Assembly (NCBI GenBank): GCA_023411375.1
Contig: JAEYOW010000041.1
Span: 1-64,000 of the forward strand
DNA: 64,000 nt
Direction of reading: 5' to 3'
Origin: Bacillota bacterium
Lineage (GTDB): Bacteria > Bacillota > Clostridia > Christensenellales > Aristaeellaceae
This document shows, one piece after another, positions 17,151 to 27,017 of this stretch. Position 1 is the first letter of the stretch; every line of letters starts with the position of its first letter. The notes beneath the pieces are model-generated. The model was given only the letters and a program-made list of their open reading frames with translations, did not search any database and was not told the origin of the DNA. The position numbers were made by a program, and so were the translations under genes.

Positions 17151-17369
17151 ATGAAAACAACCACCTTCACCCTTGCGGAAACCAACCTCATGGCGATCTA
17201 CAACCCCGGCTCCCGCCTTGGCCTGATCGCGGAGCTGGGCAATATGCTGACCTATCTATTTAGCGATGAAATAGCGCTCCGTGACCTGACCCTATCCACC
17301 ATCCGCAAGCTCTCATCGCTGACTGATACGGAGTTTGCGGCGCTTGATCTTGAAATTAGTGGAATCTAA
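17151..17369 (+). CDS. Transposon-transfer assisting family protein
   Basis: The 72-residue product reads MKTTTFTLAETNLMAIYN and 'RLGLIAELGNMLTYL', the pattern of the small transfer-assisting (TTRAP) proteins found before the large helicase of Clostridia ICEs. It is probably cytoplasmic and helical. The mechanism is not known. GGAGGAA precedes the start, and the next gene starts 12 bases after its stop. Confidence 0.8.
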   Translation: MKTTTFTLAETNLMAIYNPGSRLGLIAELGNMLTYLFSDEIALRDLTLSTIRKLSSLTDTEFAALDLEISGI

Positions 17370-17381
17370 GGAGGTGCGAAT

Positions 17382-20300
17382 ATGTCGGACACCGCGCTCG
17401 CAACTTATATACAGCTTGCGGATGATACCGCGTCCCGCCTGACATACAGCCATCAGGAATGGACGTGCTTTCTCAAAACCGCCGCTCGGCTATACAAATA
17501 TCCCTATCACGAACAGCTCATGATCTACGCCCAGCGCCCCGGCGCGACGGCCTGCGCGGATTTCGAGCTATGGAATAAGAAAATGCGTCGTTATGTGCGC
17601 CGCGGCTCCAAGGGGATCGCGCTGGTGGACACAACGGGCAATCAGCCTAAGCTGAGATATGTGTTCGACGTAGCGGACACCGGCAAAAGAGAAAACTCGC
17701 TGGAGTTTTCACCTTGGGCAATCTCGGAGGAAAATGCACAGGCAGCGGAACTGGCTTTGGAAAAAGGTTATGACGCTCCTGCCAGTCAAGGGCTGGCGAG
17801 GCAGATTCACACGGTCGCCCATCAGCTTTCCAAGCTATACTGTATCGACCATCGGCGGGAGATCGGCGCCATCGTTGACGGCAGTTATCTGAATGGGTAT
17901 GATGAGTTTAACGTAGGCGCTGCCTTTCGCAAGGCGGCCTCCGTCAGCCTTGAATACGCACTGCTGTCCCGATGCGGGCTAAACCCCGATGAGCGCTTCA
18001 TCCATGAGGACTTTCTGCCCATCTTTGACTGGAACACCCCAGAAGCCGTTGCCGTGCTGGGTACAGCGGTCAGCGAAATGAGCGAGGAGGTTCTCCGCAC
18101 CATTGAAATCAGTATCCGCAACCATGAAAGGAGCCTTGAGCATGAGCGAGATCAACTACATTCCGATCGGAGACTATCTGATTCCCGACCTGACCCAGCC
18201 CGAGATGGAGCGCCCCATCAGCAAGTACGGAAGGATGCGCAGGACGTTTCTACAGAAGAACCGTCCAATATTGTTCAATTCCCTCGTCCTGACGGGCAAG
18301 CTGTTTCCGCACCTGCTGGAGATCGGGGACGCGGCGGACAGACGCCTGGAGCAGCTCATGGACGAGTTGGTGAAGCAGAACGGCGTGACGGAGGCGCTGA
18401 AAGCCTCCGATCAGATGAAATGGGTCGGGATGATGAACAATCTGAAAGCGCAGGCCGAGGAAGTCATCCTGAACGAGCTGATTTACAGCTAAAAGCACCG
18501 GTGAGAGCTGATGTCCAGCTCTCCTTCTTTTCCACCGAAGAAACACAAATCGCATACATCGACCGAGCGGAGAGCACTACGCCCTCCGCTCCTGTTTTTA
18601 TCCCGCACTTCTCCCAGGAGGAAATCGACAGGGTGCTGATTCAAGGCACGAACGAGCAGGCCAGCCGTTATCATATCCTGATGGAATATCAAAAGGGTAA
18701 AGCCCTCTCTGAGATTGCCGCCATGCTTCCCAATGCTTTCGTCGGTGGCAAGGGCTTTGAGACCTATCGGGGAAATGTGTGCGCCTGGTATGGCGAGGAC
18801 GGCATTCACCTGTCGAGAGGAAACACCGCTCGCCATGCCACATCCGCGCAGGTGATATCGTGGGAAGCAGCGGCTGAGCGTATTCACGAGTTGCTGGATA
18901 TGGGGCAGTACGCAACCTATGAGGAGATTGCGTTCGCCCCGTCCTTTGAACAGAAGGAGCTTGCACAAGGACTGTGGTATATGCGCCAAGACCTGAATGA
19001 GAAGGGCGCTGACTGCCTGACTACGATAGGTCGGTTATATGCGGGCTATTCATACGACGAGGGTACGGCGAACATCGCCGCGCTGCTGGAGCAGCCTGAA
19101 AGCCGGATAGCCTTGACCGAGGAAGTTCGTGCTTTCACACAGGCGTATGAGCAGGATCTCTCCTTGTTGCGCTTTCACTTCCACAAGCCCTTCGACATTC
19201 TGAGGCGGATGGAGGAACTGGGGCTCCCGCGCCGGGACTACGAATCCGTCGTCTCCGAATTCCCGCAGGAATCGGGCTTTATCACGCAGGATGAGATCGA
19301 CGGCGCGCTGTCGGAGCGTTATGTCTACTCCAACGGTAACCTGACGATCCATGCGTTTTTTCAGAACAGCCCCACGCAGGCAGAGAAAGTCGCTTTTATT
19401 AAAAAGCATTATGGCATTGGTGGTTGCAACCACGCCCTGTTCGGCGCTTCAGGAAGCTGGATGGAGTACAACGGCAAGGGGATGCGCTTTCGCAAAGAGG
19501 GCTGCGCAGACGTAACCCTTTCATGGACGCAGGTTACAAAACGGATTGACGATCTAATCGCCTGCGGGCGCTATCTGAATGAAGAAAGCATAATCAATGT
19601 CCAACATAAGCAGGAGGCGGTATCAAGTGACGAAAAGCATTTATGGGCAGGAAGCGTTTCTGCACAAATTTCTAAAATGCGAGAGCTTTACGATATGCTC
19701 CCGGAAAAACCGGGATGGCTGACGAAAGAAGCGATTGACAGCTATGCCGCCGTGATGTCCCATCGATATGAGGTGGTGGTCTATCACCACTTTGAAAACG
19801 GTTTTGATGAAAAGCTGGATTATCAAAACCTGCAAGACGCCGAAAATGCAGCGCGGCGCTATATGGATGGAACGTTGGAAGATGACGGCTTTTCCTATGA
19901 TGGAGCAGCAATCTATGATTTGCGCGAAAAGCAATATGTCCGCGTTTTCGGGGATTTCCCAGATGACAATGCCCATGCTGATGTAATCGAAGCAAATATT
20001 GGCCAAAGCCCTACCCGTTTGTTGGAGAGTTATCCGCAGCCTGAATATCCCACCCCGGAGGCGCAAGAGCGTACACAGAGCGGCATAAAGTCGGAAACCG
20101 TGGCCTTATATAAAGCGGAGCAAAACAATCTGCCATACGATGTAGCGATTGAGAGGATGTCCCTTGACGAGCCAGTACAGGAACAGCCGAAGATGGCCGA
20201 TATCCAGCCCCGCGCAGAGAATTACCGCATCACCGATGATCATCTGGGCGAGGGCAGTGCAAAAACTAAGTACGACTGGAATATCAAGGCTATCCGTACC

Positions 20301-23300
20301 TTACAGAACATAGAAGCGGAAAGCCGTCCTGCCACGCCTGACGAGCAGGAAACCCTGTCCCGCTATGTGGGCTGGGGCGGCCTCTCCCAAGCCTTTGATA
20401 ACAGCAATACTTCATGGTCGAAAGAATATGCGGAACTGAAAGGCTTGCTGTCTGATGCCGAGTATGCCTCCGCGCGTGCTTCCACCTTGAATGCCCATTA
20501 CACCAGCCCCATCGTCATTCGCGCCATCTATGAGACTATCGGGCGCATGGGTTTTACCACGGGCAACGTGCTGGAGCCTGCCTGCGGCGTAGGCAATTTC
20601 CTCGGTTTTTTACCTGAGAGCATGGCGGGGAGCAATCTCTACGGCGTGGAGCTGGATAGCATTACGGGCAGAATTGCACAACAGCTTTACCCACAGTCGC
20701 ATATAGCAGTACAGGGCTTTGAAAAAACAGATCGCCGTGATTTCTATGACCTTGCCGTGGGCAACGTTCCTTTTGGTAATTACAGGGTGTCTGATAAGGC
20801 GTATGACAAGCTGGGCCTTCACATCCACGATTACTTTTTTGCGAAAAGCCTTGATCAGGTGCGCCCAGGCGGCATGATCGCATTCATCACCAGCAAAGGC
20901 ACGATGGATAAGCAAAGCTCCGAAGTGCGGCGGTATATTGCCCAACGCGCGGAGCTGCTGGGTGCGGTTCGTCTGCCCAACAACGCCTTCAAAGCCAATG
21001 CTGGCACGGAAGTGACCACCGATATTCTGTTTCTGCAAAAAAGAGACCATCCTATCGACATTGAGCCGGATTGGGTGCCTCTTGGCCTGACGGAGGATGG
21101 CATCCCCGTCAACAGCTACTTCATCGACCATCCTGAAATGCTGCTGGGTAAGATGGCGTGGGACGACAGCATGTACGGCAATCGTCAGGAAACCGCATGC
21201 CTGCCCATCGAGGGTGCGGAGCTGTCCGAGCAGCTTGCCGCCGCCATGCAGCATATCACGGGACGGATCACGGAGGTTGAGCTTCCCGACATGGGCGAGG
21301 GCGAAGGCGTTGATACATCCCTCCCCGCCGACCCTGACGTGAAGAATTTCTCCTACGCCATTGTGAGTGGCGAGGTATACTACCGCGAGAACAGCCGCAT
21401 GGTACGCCCTGTCCTGAGCCAGACCGCGCAGGAGCGCGTGAAGGGGCTGGTAGAGCTTCGAGATTGCGTTCGGGAACTGATCGATCTGCAGATGGACAAC
21501 GCCTCTGACGAGATCATCCAACGGATGCAGGCAACGCTGAACAGCCTCTACGACAATTTCACAGCGAAATATGGTTTGATTAACAGCAGGGGAAACACCA
21601 ACGCTTTCGCGGGTGACAGCTCGTATTATCTACTCTGCTCGCTGGAGCTTCTCGACGAAAACCGTAACCTTGCGGGCAAAGCGGACATGTTTACCAAGCG
21701 CACCATTCGCCCCTCGCAAGCCGTGGAGCATGTGGATACCGCTGCCGAAGCCCTTGCCGTATCCATTGCGGAGCGCGCAGGCGTGGATATGCCCTACATG
21801 TCCATGCTGTCAGGCAAATCCGAGGATGAACTTGCTTCTGAACTGCGCGGCGTGATCTTCCGTATGCCCGCGCCTGCAGATACAGACGGACATCCAGGCT
21901 ATGTCACCGCCGATGAGTACCTGTCGGGCAATATCCGCGAAAAGTTGGAGGTTGCGCGAAAAGCCTTGGAGGTGTCTGATCTGTTCACGCCTAACGTAAC
22001 GGCGTTGGAGCAGGCCATGCCCCGTCCACTGGAAGCGTCTGAGATCGACGTGAGGTTAGGCGCGACATGGATCGACAAAAGCTACATCCAATCGTTTCTG
22101 GAAGAAACCTTCGATCCTCCCTTCTACTCGCGTAATGCTATTAAGGTAAACTTCTCCACGGCAACAGCAGAATGGAACATCGTCAACAAATGCAGCATCC
22201 CCTATGACGATGTGACGGCTTACACCACCTACGGAACCACGCGTGCGAGCGCCTATCGCATTTTGGAGGATGCGCTGAATCTGCGGGACGTGCGCGTATA
22301 TGACACTGTACTGGACGCGGACGGCAGAGAAAAACGGGTGCTCAACAAAAATGAAACGACTCTTGCACAGCAAAAGCAACAGGCCATCAAGGACGCATTC
22401 CGCGATTGGGTCTGGAGAGACGCGAACAGGCGGCAGGAACTGGTGGAACGGTATAACATTCTGTTTAACAGCAGCCGCCCCCGTGAATATAGCGGCGAGC
22501 ATATTACGTTCAGCGGGATGAACCCTGAAATCAGTCTGCGTCCCCATCAGACGGATGCCATCGCTCATATCCTCTATGGCGGGAATACGCTGCTTGCTCA
22601 CGAGGTGGGTGCGGGCAAGACATTTGAGATGGTCGCTGCCGTTATGGAGAGCAAGCGTCTGGGGCTTTGCCAAAAGGCACTGTTTGCCGTTCCCAATCAC
22701 TTAACGGAGCAATGGGCGTCCGAGTTCCTGCGGCTCTACCCCTCCGCGAACATCCTTGTCGCCACGAAGAAAGACTTTGAAACAAGGAACCGCAAAAAAT
22801 TCTGCGCCCGTATCGCCACAGGCGATTACGACGCGATCATTATGGGACATTCACAGTTTGAGAAAATACCCGTGTCTCAGGAGCGTCAGGAGCGACTGCT
22901 GGAGGAACAAATTGGCGAGGTCGAAGAAGGGATCGCCGAGATGAAAGCCTGCCGCGCAGAGCGTTTCACCATCAAGCAAATGGAGCACACCAAGAAGCAG
23001 TTGGAGGCGAAGTTGAAAAGGCTCACCGATAACGAACGTAAGGATGACGTGGTGACATTTGAGCAGCTAGGCGTGGATCGGCTATATGTGGACGAGGCGC
23101 ACGGCTTCAAAAACCTCTTTCTGTACACAAAAATGCGCAACGTAGCTGGGCTATCCACCTCCGAAGCGCAGAAATCGTCGGACATGCTGATGAAGTGCCG
23201 ATACCTTGATGAAATCACAAGCGGTCGGGGCGTGGTGTTCGCCACGGGTACGCCCGTGAGCAATTCCATGACAGAGCTGTTTACCATGATGCGCTACCTT

Positions 23301-24290
23301 CAGCACGACACGCTGTACGAAAAGGGCTTATCCCACTTTGATTGCTGGGCTTCCACATTTGGCGAGACCACGACCGCCATCGAGCTGGCTCCCGAGGGAA
23401 CAGGCTACCGCGCCCGGACGCGCTTCGCCAAGTTTTTCAATCTGCCGGAATTGATGACCATGTTTAAGGAAGCCGCCGACATCAAAACCGCCGATCAGCT
23501 TCATCTGCCCACTCCCGAAGCCGTCTATCACAACATTGTCGCCCAGCCCACGGAAATCCAAAAGGATATGGTACAGGAGCTGTCCGAGCGTGCGGCGGCG
23601 GTACACAGTGGTAAAGTGGACGCCAGCGTGGATAATATGCTTAAGGTGACGTCGGACGGACGTAAGTTAGGACTGGATCAGCGAATCATTAATCCATTGC
23701 TGCCAGACGAACCTCAAAGCAAGGTAAATCTATGCGTGGAGAATATCGCGCAGATCTGGCGGGACGGTTCCGCCGACAAGCTCACCCAGCTCGTTTTCTG
23801 CGATATTTCCACGCCAAAGGAGAATGGCAGCTTCAATATTTACGATGATATTCGCCGGAAGCTGATCACAAAAGGCATCCCCGAAAGCGAGATAGCGTTC
23901 ATACACGAGGCCAATACGGAAGTAAAGAAGAAGGAGCTGTTCGCCAAAGTACGCACCGGTCAGGTGCGCGTCCTCATGGGCAGCACCAGCAAAATGGGCG
24001 CGGGAACGAACGTACAGGATCGGCTTATAGCCTTGCATGACGTCGATTGTCCGTGGCGACCGGGCGATTTGGAACAGCGCAAGGGGCGCATCGTCAGGCA
24101 GGGCAATCAAAACGTGCAGGTGCATATCTTTCGCTATGTTACCGAAGGAACATTCGATTCGTTTCTCTGGCAGACCGTAGAAAACAAGCAACGCTTCATC
24201 TCGCAGATTATGACCAGCAAAAGCCCTGTGCGTTCCTGCGAGGATGTGGATCAAACGGCGCTCAGCTATGCGGAAATCGTGCGCCCATAA
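17382..24290 (+). CDS. Giant N6-methylase/SNF2 helicase (LtrC-like), exon 1 and intron read-through
   Basis: As annotated this is 2302 residues, but the true coding exon ends at 24278 (residue 2299), where a group II intron starts, and the stop at 24288-24290 lies in the intron. The N-terminal domain (about 1-130) resembles ArdC/LtrC ssDNA-binding regions ('WTCFLKTAARLYKYPYHEQL'). A low-complexity linker spans about 245-385. A methyltransferase has 'VLEPACGVGNFLGF' (about 1062) and 'AVGNVPFGNY' (about 1125). The SNF2 helicase shows Walker A 'HEVGAGKTFE' (about 1739), 'VDEAHGFKN' (about 1902) and 'LEQRKGRIVRQGNQ' (about 2230). It may protect or unwind transferring DNA. AAGGAGGTG precedes the ATG. 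Confidence 0.93.
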   Translation: MSDTALATYIQLADDTASRLTYSHQEWTCFLKTAARLYKYPYHEQLMIYAQRPGATACADFELWNKKMRRYVRRGSKGIALVDTTGNQPKLRYVFDVADTGKRENSLEFSPWAISEENAQAAELALEKGYDAPASQGLARQIHTVAHQLSKLYCIDHRREIGAIVDGSYLNGYDEFNVGAAFRKAASVSLEYALLSRCGLNPDERFIHEDFLPIFDWNTPEAVAVLGTAVSEMSEEVLRTIEISIRNHERSLEHERDQLHSDRRLSDSRPDPARDGAPHQQVRKDAQDVSTEEPSNIVQFPRPDGQAVSAPAGDRGRGGQTPGAAHGRVGEAERRDGGAESLRSDEMGRDDEQSESAGRGSHPERADLQLKAPVRADVQLSFFSTEETQIAYIDRAESTTPSAPVFIPHFSQEEIDRVLIQGTNEQASRYHILMEYQKGKALSEIAAMLPNAFVGGKGFETYRGNVCAWYGEDGIHLSRGNTARHATSAQVISWEAAAERIHELLDMGQYATYEEIAFAPSFEQKELAQGLWYMRQDLNEKGADCLTTIGRLYAGYSYDEGTANIAALLEQPESRIALTEEVRAFTQAYEQDLSLLRFHFHKPFDILRRMEELGLPRRDYESVVSEFPQESGFITQDEIDGALSERYVYSNGNLTIHAFFQNSPTQAEKVAFIKKHYGIGGCNHALFGASGSWMEYNGKGMRFRKEGCADVTLSWTQVTKRIDDLIACGRYLNEESIINVQHKQEAVSSDEKHLWAGSVSAQISKMRELYDMLPEKPGWLTKEAIDSYAAVMSHRYEVVVYHHFENGFDEKLDYQNLQDAENAARRYMDGTLEDDGFSYDGAAIYDLREKQYVRVFGDFPDDNAHADVIEANIGQSPTRLLESYPQPEYPTPEAQERTQSGIKSETVALYKAEQNNLPYDVAIERMSLDEPVQEQPKMADIQPRAENYRITDDHLGEGSAKTKYDWNIKAIRTLQNIEAESRPATPDEQETLSRYVGWGGLSQAFDNSNTSWSKEYAELKGLLSDAEYASARASTLNAHYTSPIVIRAIYETIGRMGFTTGNVLEPACGVGNFLGFLPESMAGSNLYGVELDSITGRIAQQLYPQSHIAVQGFEKTDRRDFYDLAVGNVPFGNYRVSDKAYDKLGLHIHDYFFAKSLDQVRPGGMIAFITSKGTMDKQSSEVRRYIAQRAELLGAVRLPNNAFKANAGTEVTTDILFLQKRDHPIDIEPDWVPLGLTEDGIPVNSYFIDHPEMLLGKMAWDDSMYGNRQETACLPIEGAELSEQLAAAMQHITGRITEVELPDMGEGEGVDTSLPADPDVKNFSYAIVSGEVYYRENSRMVRPVLSQTAQERVKGLVELRDCVRELIDLQMDNASDEIIQRMQATLNSLYDNFTAKYGLINSRGNTNAFAGDSSYYLLCSLELLDENRNLAGKADMFTKRTIRPSQAVEHVDTAAEALAVSIAERAGVDMPYMSMLSGKSEDELASELRGVIFRMPAPADTDGHPGYVTADEYLSGNIREKLEVARKALEVSDLFTPNVTALEQAMPRPLEASEIDVRLGATWIDKSYIQSFLEETFDPPFYSRNAIKVNFSTATAEWNIVNKCSIPYDDVTAYTTYGTTRASAYRILEDALNLRDVRVYDTVLDADGREKRVLNKNETTLAQQKQQAIKDAFRDWVWRDANRRQELVERYNILFNSSRPREYSGEHITFSGMNPEISLRPHQTDAIAHILYGGNTLLAHEVGAGKTFEMVAAVMESKRLGLCQKALFAVPNHLTEQWASEFLRLYPSANILVATKKDFETRNRKKFCARIATGDYDAIIMGHSQFEKIPVSQERQERLLEEQIGEVEEGIAEMKACRAERFTIKQMEHTKKQLEAKLKRLTDNERKDDVVTFEQLGVDRLYVDEAHGFKNLFLYTKMRNVAGLSTSEAQKSSDMLMKCRYLDEITSGRGVVFATGTPVSNSMTELFTMMRYLQHDTLYEKGLSHFDCWASTFGETTTAIELAPEGTGYRARTRFAKFFNLPELMTMFKEAADIKTADQLHLPTPEAVYHNIVAQPTEIQKDMVQELSERAAAVHSGKVDASVDNMLKVTSDGRKLGLDQRIINPLLPDEPQSKVNLCVENIAQIWRDGSADKLTQLVFCDISTPKENGSFNIYDDIRRKLITKGIPESEIAFIHEANTEVKKKELFAKVRTGQVRVLMGSTSKMGAGTNVQDRLIALHDVDCPWRPGDLEQRKGRIVRQGNQNVQVHIFRYVTEGTFDSFLWQTVENKQRFISQIMTSKSPVRSCEDVDQTALSYAEIVRP
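18142..18492 (+). CDS. tnpV-like: TnpV-like protein in an alternative frame of the giant helicase gene
   Basis: This 116-residue frame reads MSEINYIPIGDYLIPDLTQP, 'YGRMRRTFLQKNRPILFNSL', 'LTGKLFPHLLEIGDAAD' and 'DQMKWVGMMNNLKAQAEEVI', a full-length match to TnpV proteins of Clostridia transposons. It lies in the +1 frame inside codons 254-370 of the methylase/helicase gene, where the host protein is a Pro/Asp/Arg-rich linker. An AAAGGAG site (18127-18133) stands 8 bases before the ATG, so it may be translated. TnpV function is unknown. Its conservation argues this is the older frame and the helicase linker was overprinted on it. Confidence 0.75.
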   Translation: MSEINYIPIGDYLIPDLTQPEMERPISKYGRMRRTFLQKNRPILFNSLVLTGKLFPHLLEIGDAADRRLEQLMDELVKQNGVTEALKASDQMKWVGMMNNLKAQAEEVILNELIYS

Positions 24291-25090
24291 GAACGATGTC
24301 ATTATCGTTCGCGGGACTATGTCAATACCGCCTTGAGCAAGCGGTGGGTAAAAGTATCAAGCGGTAATGAAGAGCCTGAACATAGGAGGGTTCAGCCCAT
24401 AGACCGCAACCTATTGTCCCTCGACTTATCCAAAAGGGAAACTGATTGGGGAGTGTAGCATGTCGAGACGGGGCTGATAAGTATCAGCCGCGCGGCGCGG
24501 GTAGGGTGTGAACTTCACGCATTCTACGGACGCGCAGGGGCAAAACATTGTGTATGAGGACGAAAGCCGGATTGCCTGCTGGATAGCCGGAGGTCGGGTA
24601 TAGCGTAGTCCCCCGCATACTTGAAGTTAGACTTGCGGGTGTTCCAATGTGATTATTTTAATTTCGTAGTCACATGTGATACTTGGAACAGACCAAAACC
24701 ACGGGATAGTGGAAAACGGCGAAAGTCCCGTCCGACAACACAATAAGCTCATTGCATAGTCACTAAATGGGGATTGCCTAAAGGGAAACGCCTAATGCCA
24801 GCAAAGCCGGCTATGGCTATGGAAGCTATGAGAAAAGCGTTCCTGAATATTCCCCAAGGCAACACAGCCGCCGTAGTAGTCAGAGAACCCTGAATTGACA
24901 GGGATAGCCGTAAAATCGGAAGCGGGAAAGCCGCTCACATCCGTTCAGACCTGCATAAACAGGTTCACAACGGAGCATATCGCAGAGCCATTGCGATGTG
25001 TGGCGAAGGGTTGCGGGATTGATTATCAACGAAAATCAATCTCCAGGCAGTTTGTCTTTCAATATGTTTTAGGAAAATGCGAGGTGCATT

Positions 25091-26896
25091 ATGAGAAATC
25101 CAACTCATGTATTGAAAAGTTTAGAAGAACAATCGCAGAATAACAGCGAGTACAAGTTCAGCAGGATATACCGGATTTTGTACAACCCCGATTTTTACAT
25201 GGAGGCTTACAGAAGTATTGCCAAATCGCAAGGCAGTATGACGGTCGGCGCGGACGGTCTGACCTTGGATGACATGAGTACATCAAGGATAAACCGAATC
25301 ATCGCGTCGTTAAAAGACCACTCTTACCAGCCGAACCCGGCGAGGCGCGTATATATCGCCAAGAAGAACAACCCCGAAAAAAAGCGCCCGCTCGGCATTC
25401 CGTCCACGGACGACAAGCTGGTTCAGGAAGTAGTCAGAATGATCTTAGAAGCCATATACGAACCGGGATTCTCGACCTATTCGCACGGATTCAGACCAAA
25501 GTGCTCGTGCCACACCGCGCTCCAAGAAATACAAACGCTGTTTACCGGAGCAAAATGGGTAATCGAGGGGGATATCAAAGCGTGTTTTGACAGCTTTGAC
25601 CATCATGTGCTGATAGACATACTTCGGCGCAGAATCCATGACGAACACTTCATCGGCTTGATGTGGAAATTCCTGAAAGCTGGATACATGGAGCAATGGG
25701 AATACCACAGCACCTTCTCCGGCACTCCGCAAGGGTCTGGAATGAGTCCTATATTGGCAAACATCTACCTGTCGGAACTGGATAGCTTCATTGATAACTA
25801 CAAGATGGATTTTGATGAAGGCAAAGCAAACAGGAAAACAGGAAAGAATTACGTCAAGGCAAGGTACGCATACGACAAACGGAGGGCTGCGCTAAATAGC
25901 GCGGAGGACAGAGCCGAAGCGGTGAGGGAATTCAAAGAAGCGCAAAAGAAAATGCTGCAAACCCCGCGTCACCCCGCCATCGAACCCGAGTACAAGCGGC
26001 TGCAATACAACCGTTACGCTGATGATTTTGTGGTCGGCGTGATAGGTTCAAAGGCAGACGCCGAGAAGGTAAAAAACGACATTAAGGAATTCTTGTCCAA
26101 CAAGCTGAAATTAACGCTATCCGACGAGAAAACCAAGGTCACGCACTCAGGGGAGATGATACGTTACCTGGGATACGACTTCACGATATCCAGAAGCCTT
26201 GATACAAAGCGCAGGTCGGACGGTGCTCTTACCCGTGCATGGTATGGAAAAGTGAGGTTATACCTCCCGCATGACAAATGGGTCGGGAAGTTGCAGGAAT
26301 ACAAAGCTTTTAAGATTGCAAAGGACAAAACCGGAAAAGAGACTTGGAAAGCCATGCATCGGGGCGCATTGATGAACAGACCGGAAATGGACATCGTTAG
26401 CAAATTCAACTCGGAAATCAGAGGTATCTACAACTTCTATCGGCTCGCGGACAACGTATCAGTATTGAATAAATTCTACTTCTTCATGGAGGGGAGCATG
26501 CTGAAAACGTTCGCCGCGAAATACAACACGTCAGTGAATGAAATCCGTAAGACACGAACCATGGACGGAGTATTCGGAGTGACATATTTCACAAAAGCCG
26601 GAGAGAAGCGGTGCGAGTTTTATCATGAAGGATTTACGAAAAATGATAAGCCGCTATTTGGAAACGTAGATACCTTGCCGAACTATCTGCGGTATGAAAA
26701 GCCCAATAGCCTTGCAGCCAGAATAAAGGCGGGTAAATGTGAGAACTGCGACGGTAGAACCGACGAAATTCACATGCACCACGTCAAAAGGCTAAAAGAC
26801 CTGACGGGGGCAAACGAGTTTGAACTTCTGATGCTGGCAAAGCGCAGGAAATCGCTTGCGCTTTGTCCGGACTGTTTCGCAAAGACACGCGGTTAA
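25091..26896 (+). CDS. ltrA-like: Group II intron reverse transcriptase/maturase with HNH endonuclease
   Basis: The 601-residue intron-encoded protein splices and mobilises its intron. Reverse transcriptase motifs include 'KKRPLGIPSTDDKLVQEV', 'WVIEGDIKACFDSFDHH', 'GTPQGSGMSPILANIYL' and the catalytic 'RYADDFVVG' (about residues 312-320). A maturase (X) domain follows, including 'MDIVSKFNSEIRGIYNFY'. The C-terminal HNH domain has 'CENCDGRTDEIHMHHVKRL' and 'LCPDCF'. The catalytic residues are all present. The ATG at 25091 follows a GCGAGGTG site. An insertion 'YVKARYAYDKRRAAL' between the template-binding and YADD motifs is typical of some bacterial classes. Confidence 0.95.
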   Translation: MRNPTHVLKSLEEQSQNNSEYKFSRIYRILYNPDFYMEAYRSIAKSQGSMTVGADGLTLDDMSTSRINRIIASLKDHSYQPNPARRVYIAKKNNPEKKRPLGIPSTDDKLVQEVVRMILEAIYEPGFSTYSHGFRPKCSCHTALQEIQTLFTGAKWVIEGDIKACFDSFDHHVLIDILRRRIHDEHFIGLMWKFLKAGYMEQWEYHSTFSGTPQGSGMSPILANIYLSELDSFIDNYKMDFDEGKANRKTGKNYVKARYAYDKRRAALNSAEDRAEAVREFKEAQKKMLQTPRHPAIEPEYKRLQYNRYADDFVVGVIGSKADAEKVKNDIKEFLSNKLKLTLSDEKTKVTHSGEMIRYLGYDFTISRSLDTKRRSDGALTRAWYGKVRLYLPHDKWVGKLQEYKAFKIAKDKTGKETWKAMHRGALMNRPEMDIVSKFNSEIRGIYNFYRLADNVSVLNKFYFFMEGSMLKTFAAKYNTSVNEIRKTRTMDGVFGVTYFTKAGEKRCEFYHEGFTKNDKPLFGNVDTLPNYLRYEKPNSLAARIKAGKCENCDGRTDEIHMHHVKRLKDLTGANEFELLMLAKRRKSLALCPDCFAKTRG

Positions 26897-26921
26897 ATAC
26901 TCTAAATGATAGACAAATGGG

Positions 26922-26955
26922 GAGCCGGATACGCTGAAAGGTGTCCGTCCAGTTC
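26922..26955 (+). ncRNA. Group II intron domain V
   Basis: The 34 bases starting GAGCCGGATACGC, a GAAA loop, and ending CGTCCAGTTC form the catalytic domain V hairpin with its AGC triad. Domain VI follows (about 26958-27015) and should carry the branch-point adenosine. Boundaries are approximate. Confidence 0.8.
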
Positions 26956-27017
26956 CGCGGGGGGATTGGTGGAACCTACAGGGGAAACCCTGCAAGGCAC
27001 ACTGGTTCTATCCTAAT

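Larger units (their letters stand above)
24279..27017 (+). mobile_element. Group II intron (2739 bp) in the giant helicase gene
   Basis: The intron begins GTGCGCCC, matching the GUGYG 5' consensus, and ends CCTAAT, matching the AY 3' consensus. Removing it joins GAAATC to AAGGCGCTG and restores the family sequence 'SYAEIKALCAGNP'. Domain I-IV RNA occupies roughly 24279-25090 with a multidomain maturase gene in domain IV, and domains V-VI lie after the gene. If spliced, the host protein is 2564 residues; unspliced, it stops after three extra residues (VRP) and loses its C-terminal 265. The intron is intact by every visible criterion. Confidence 0.95.
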
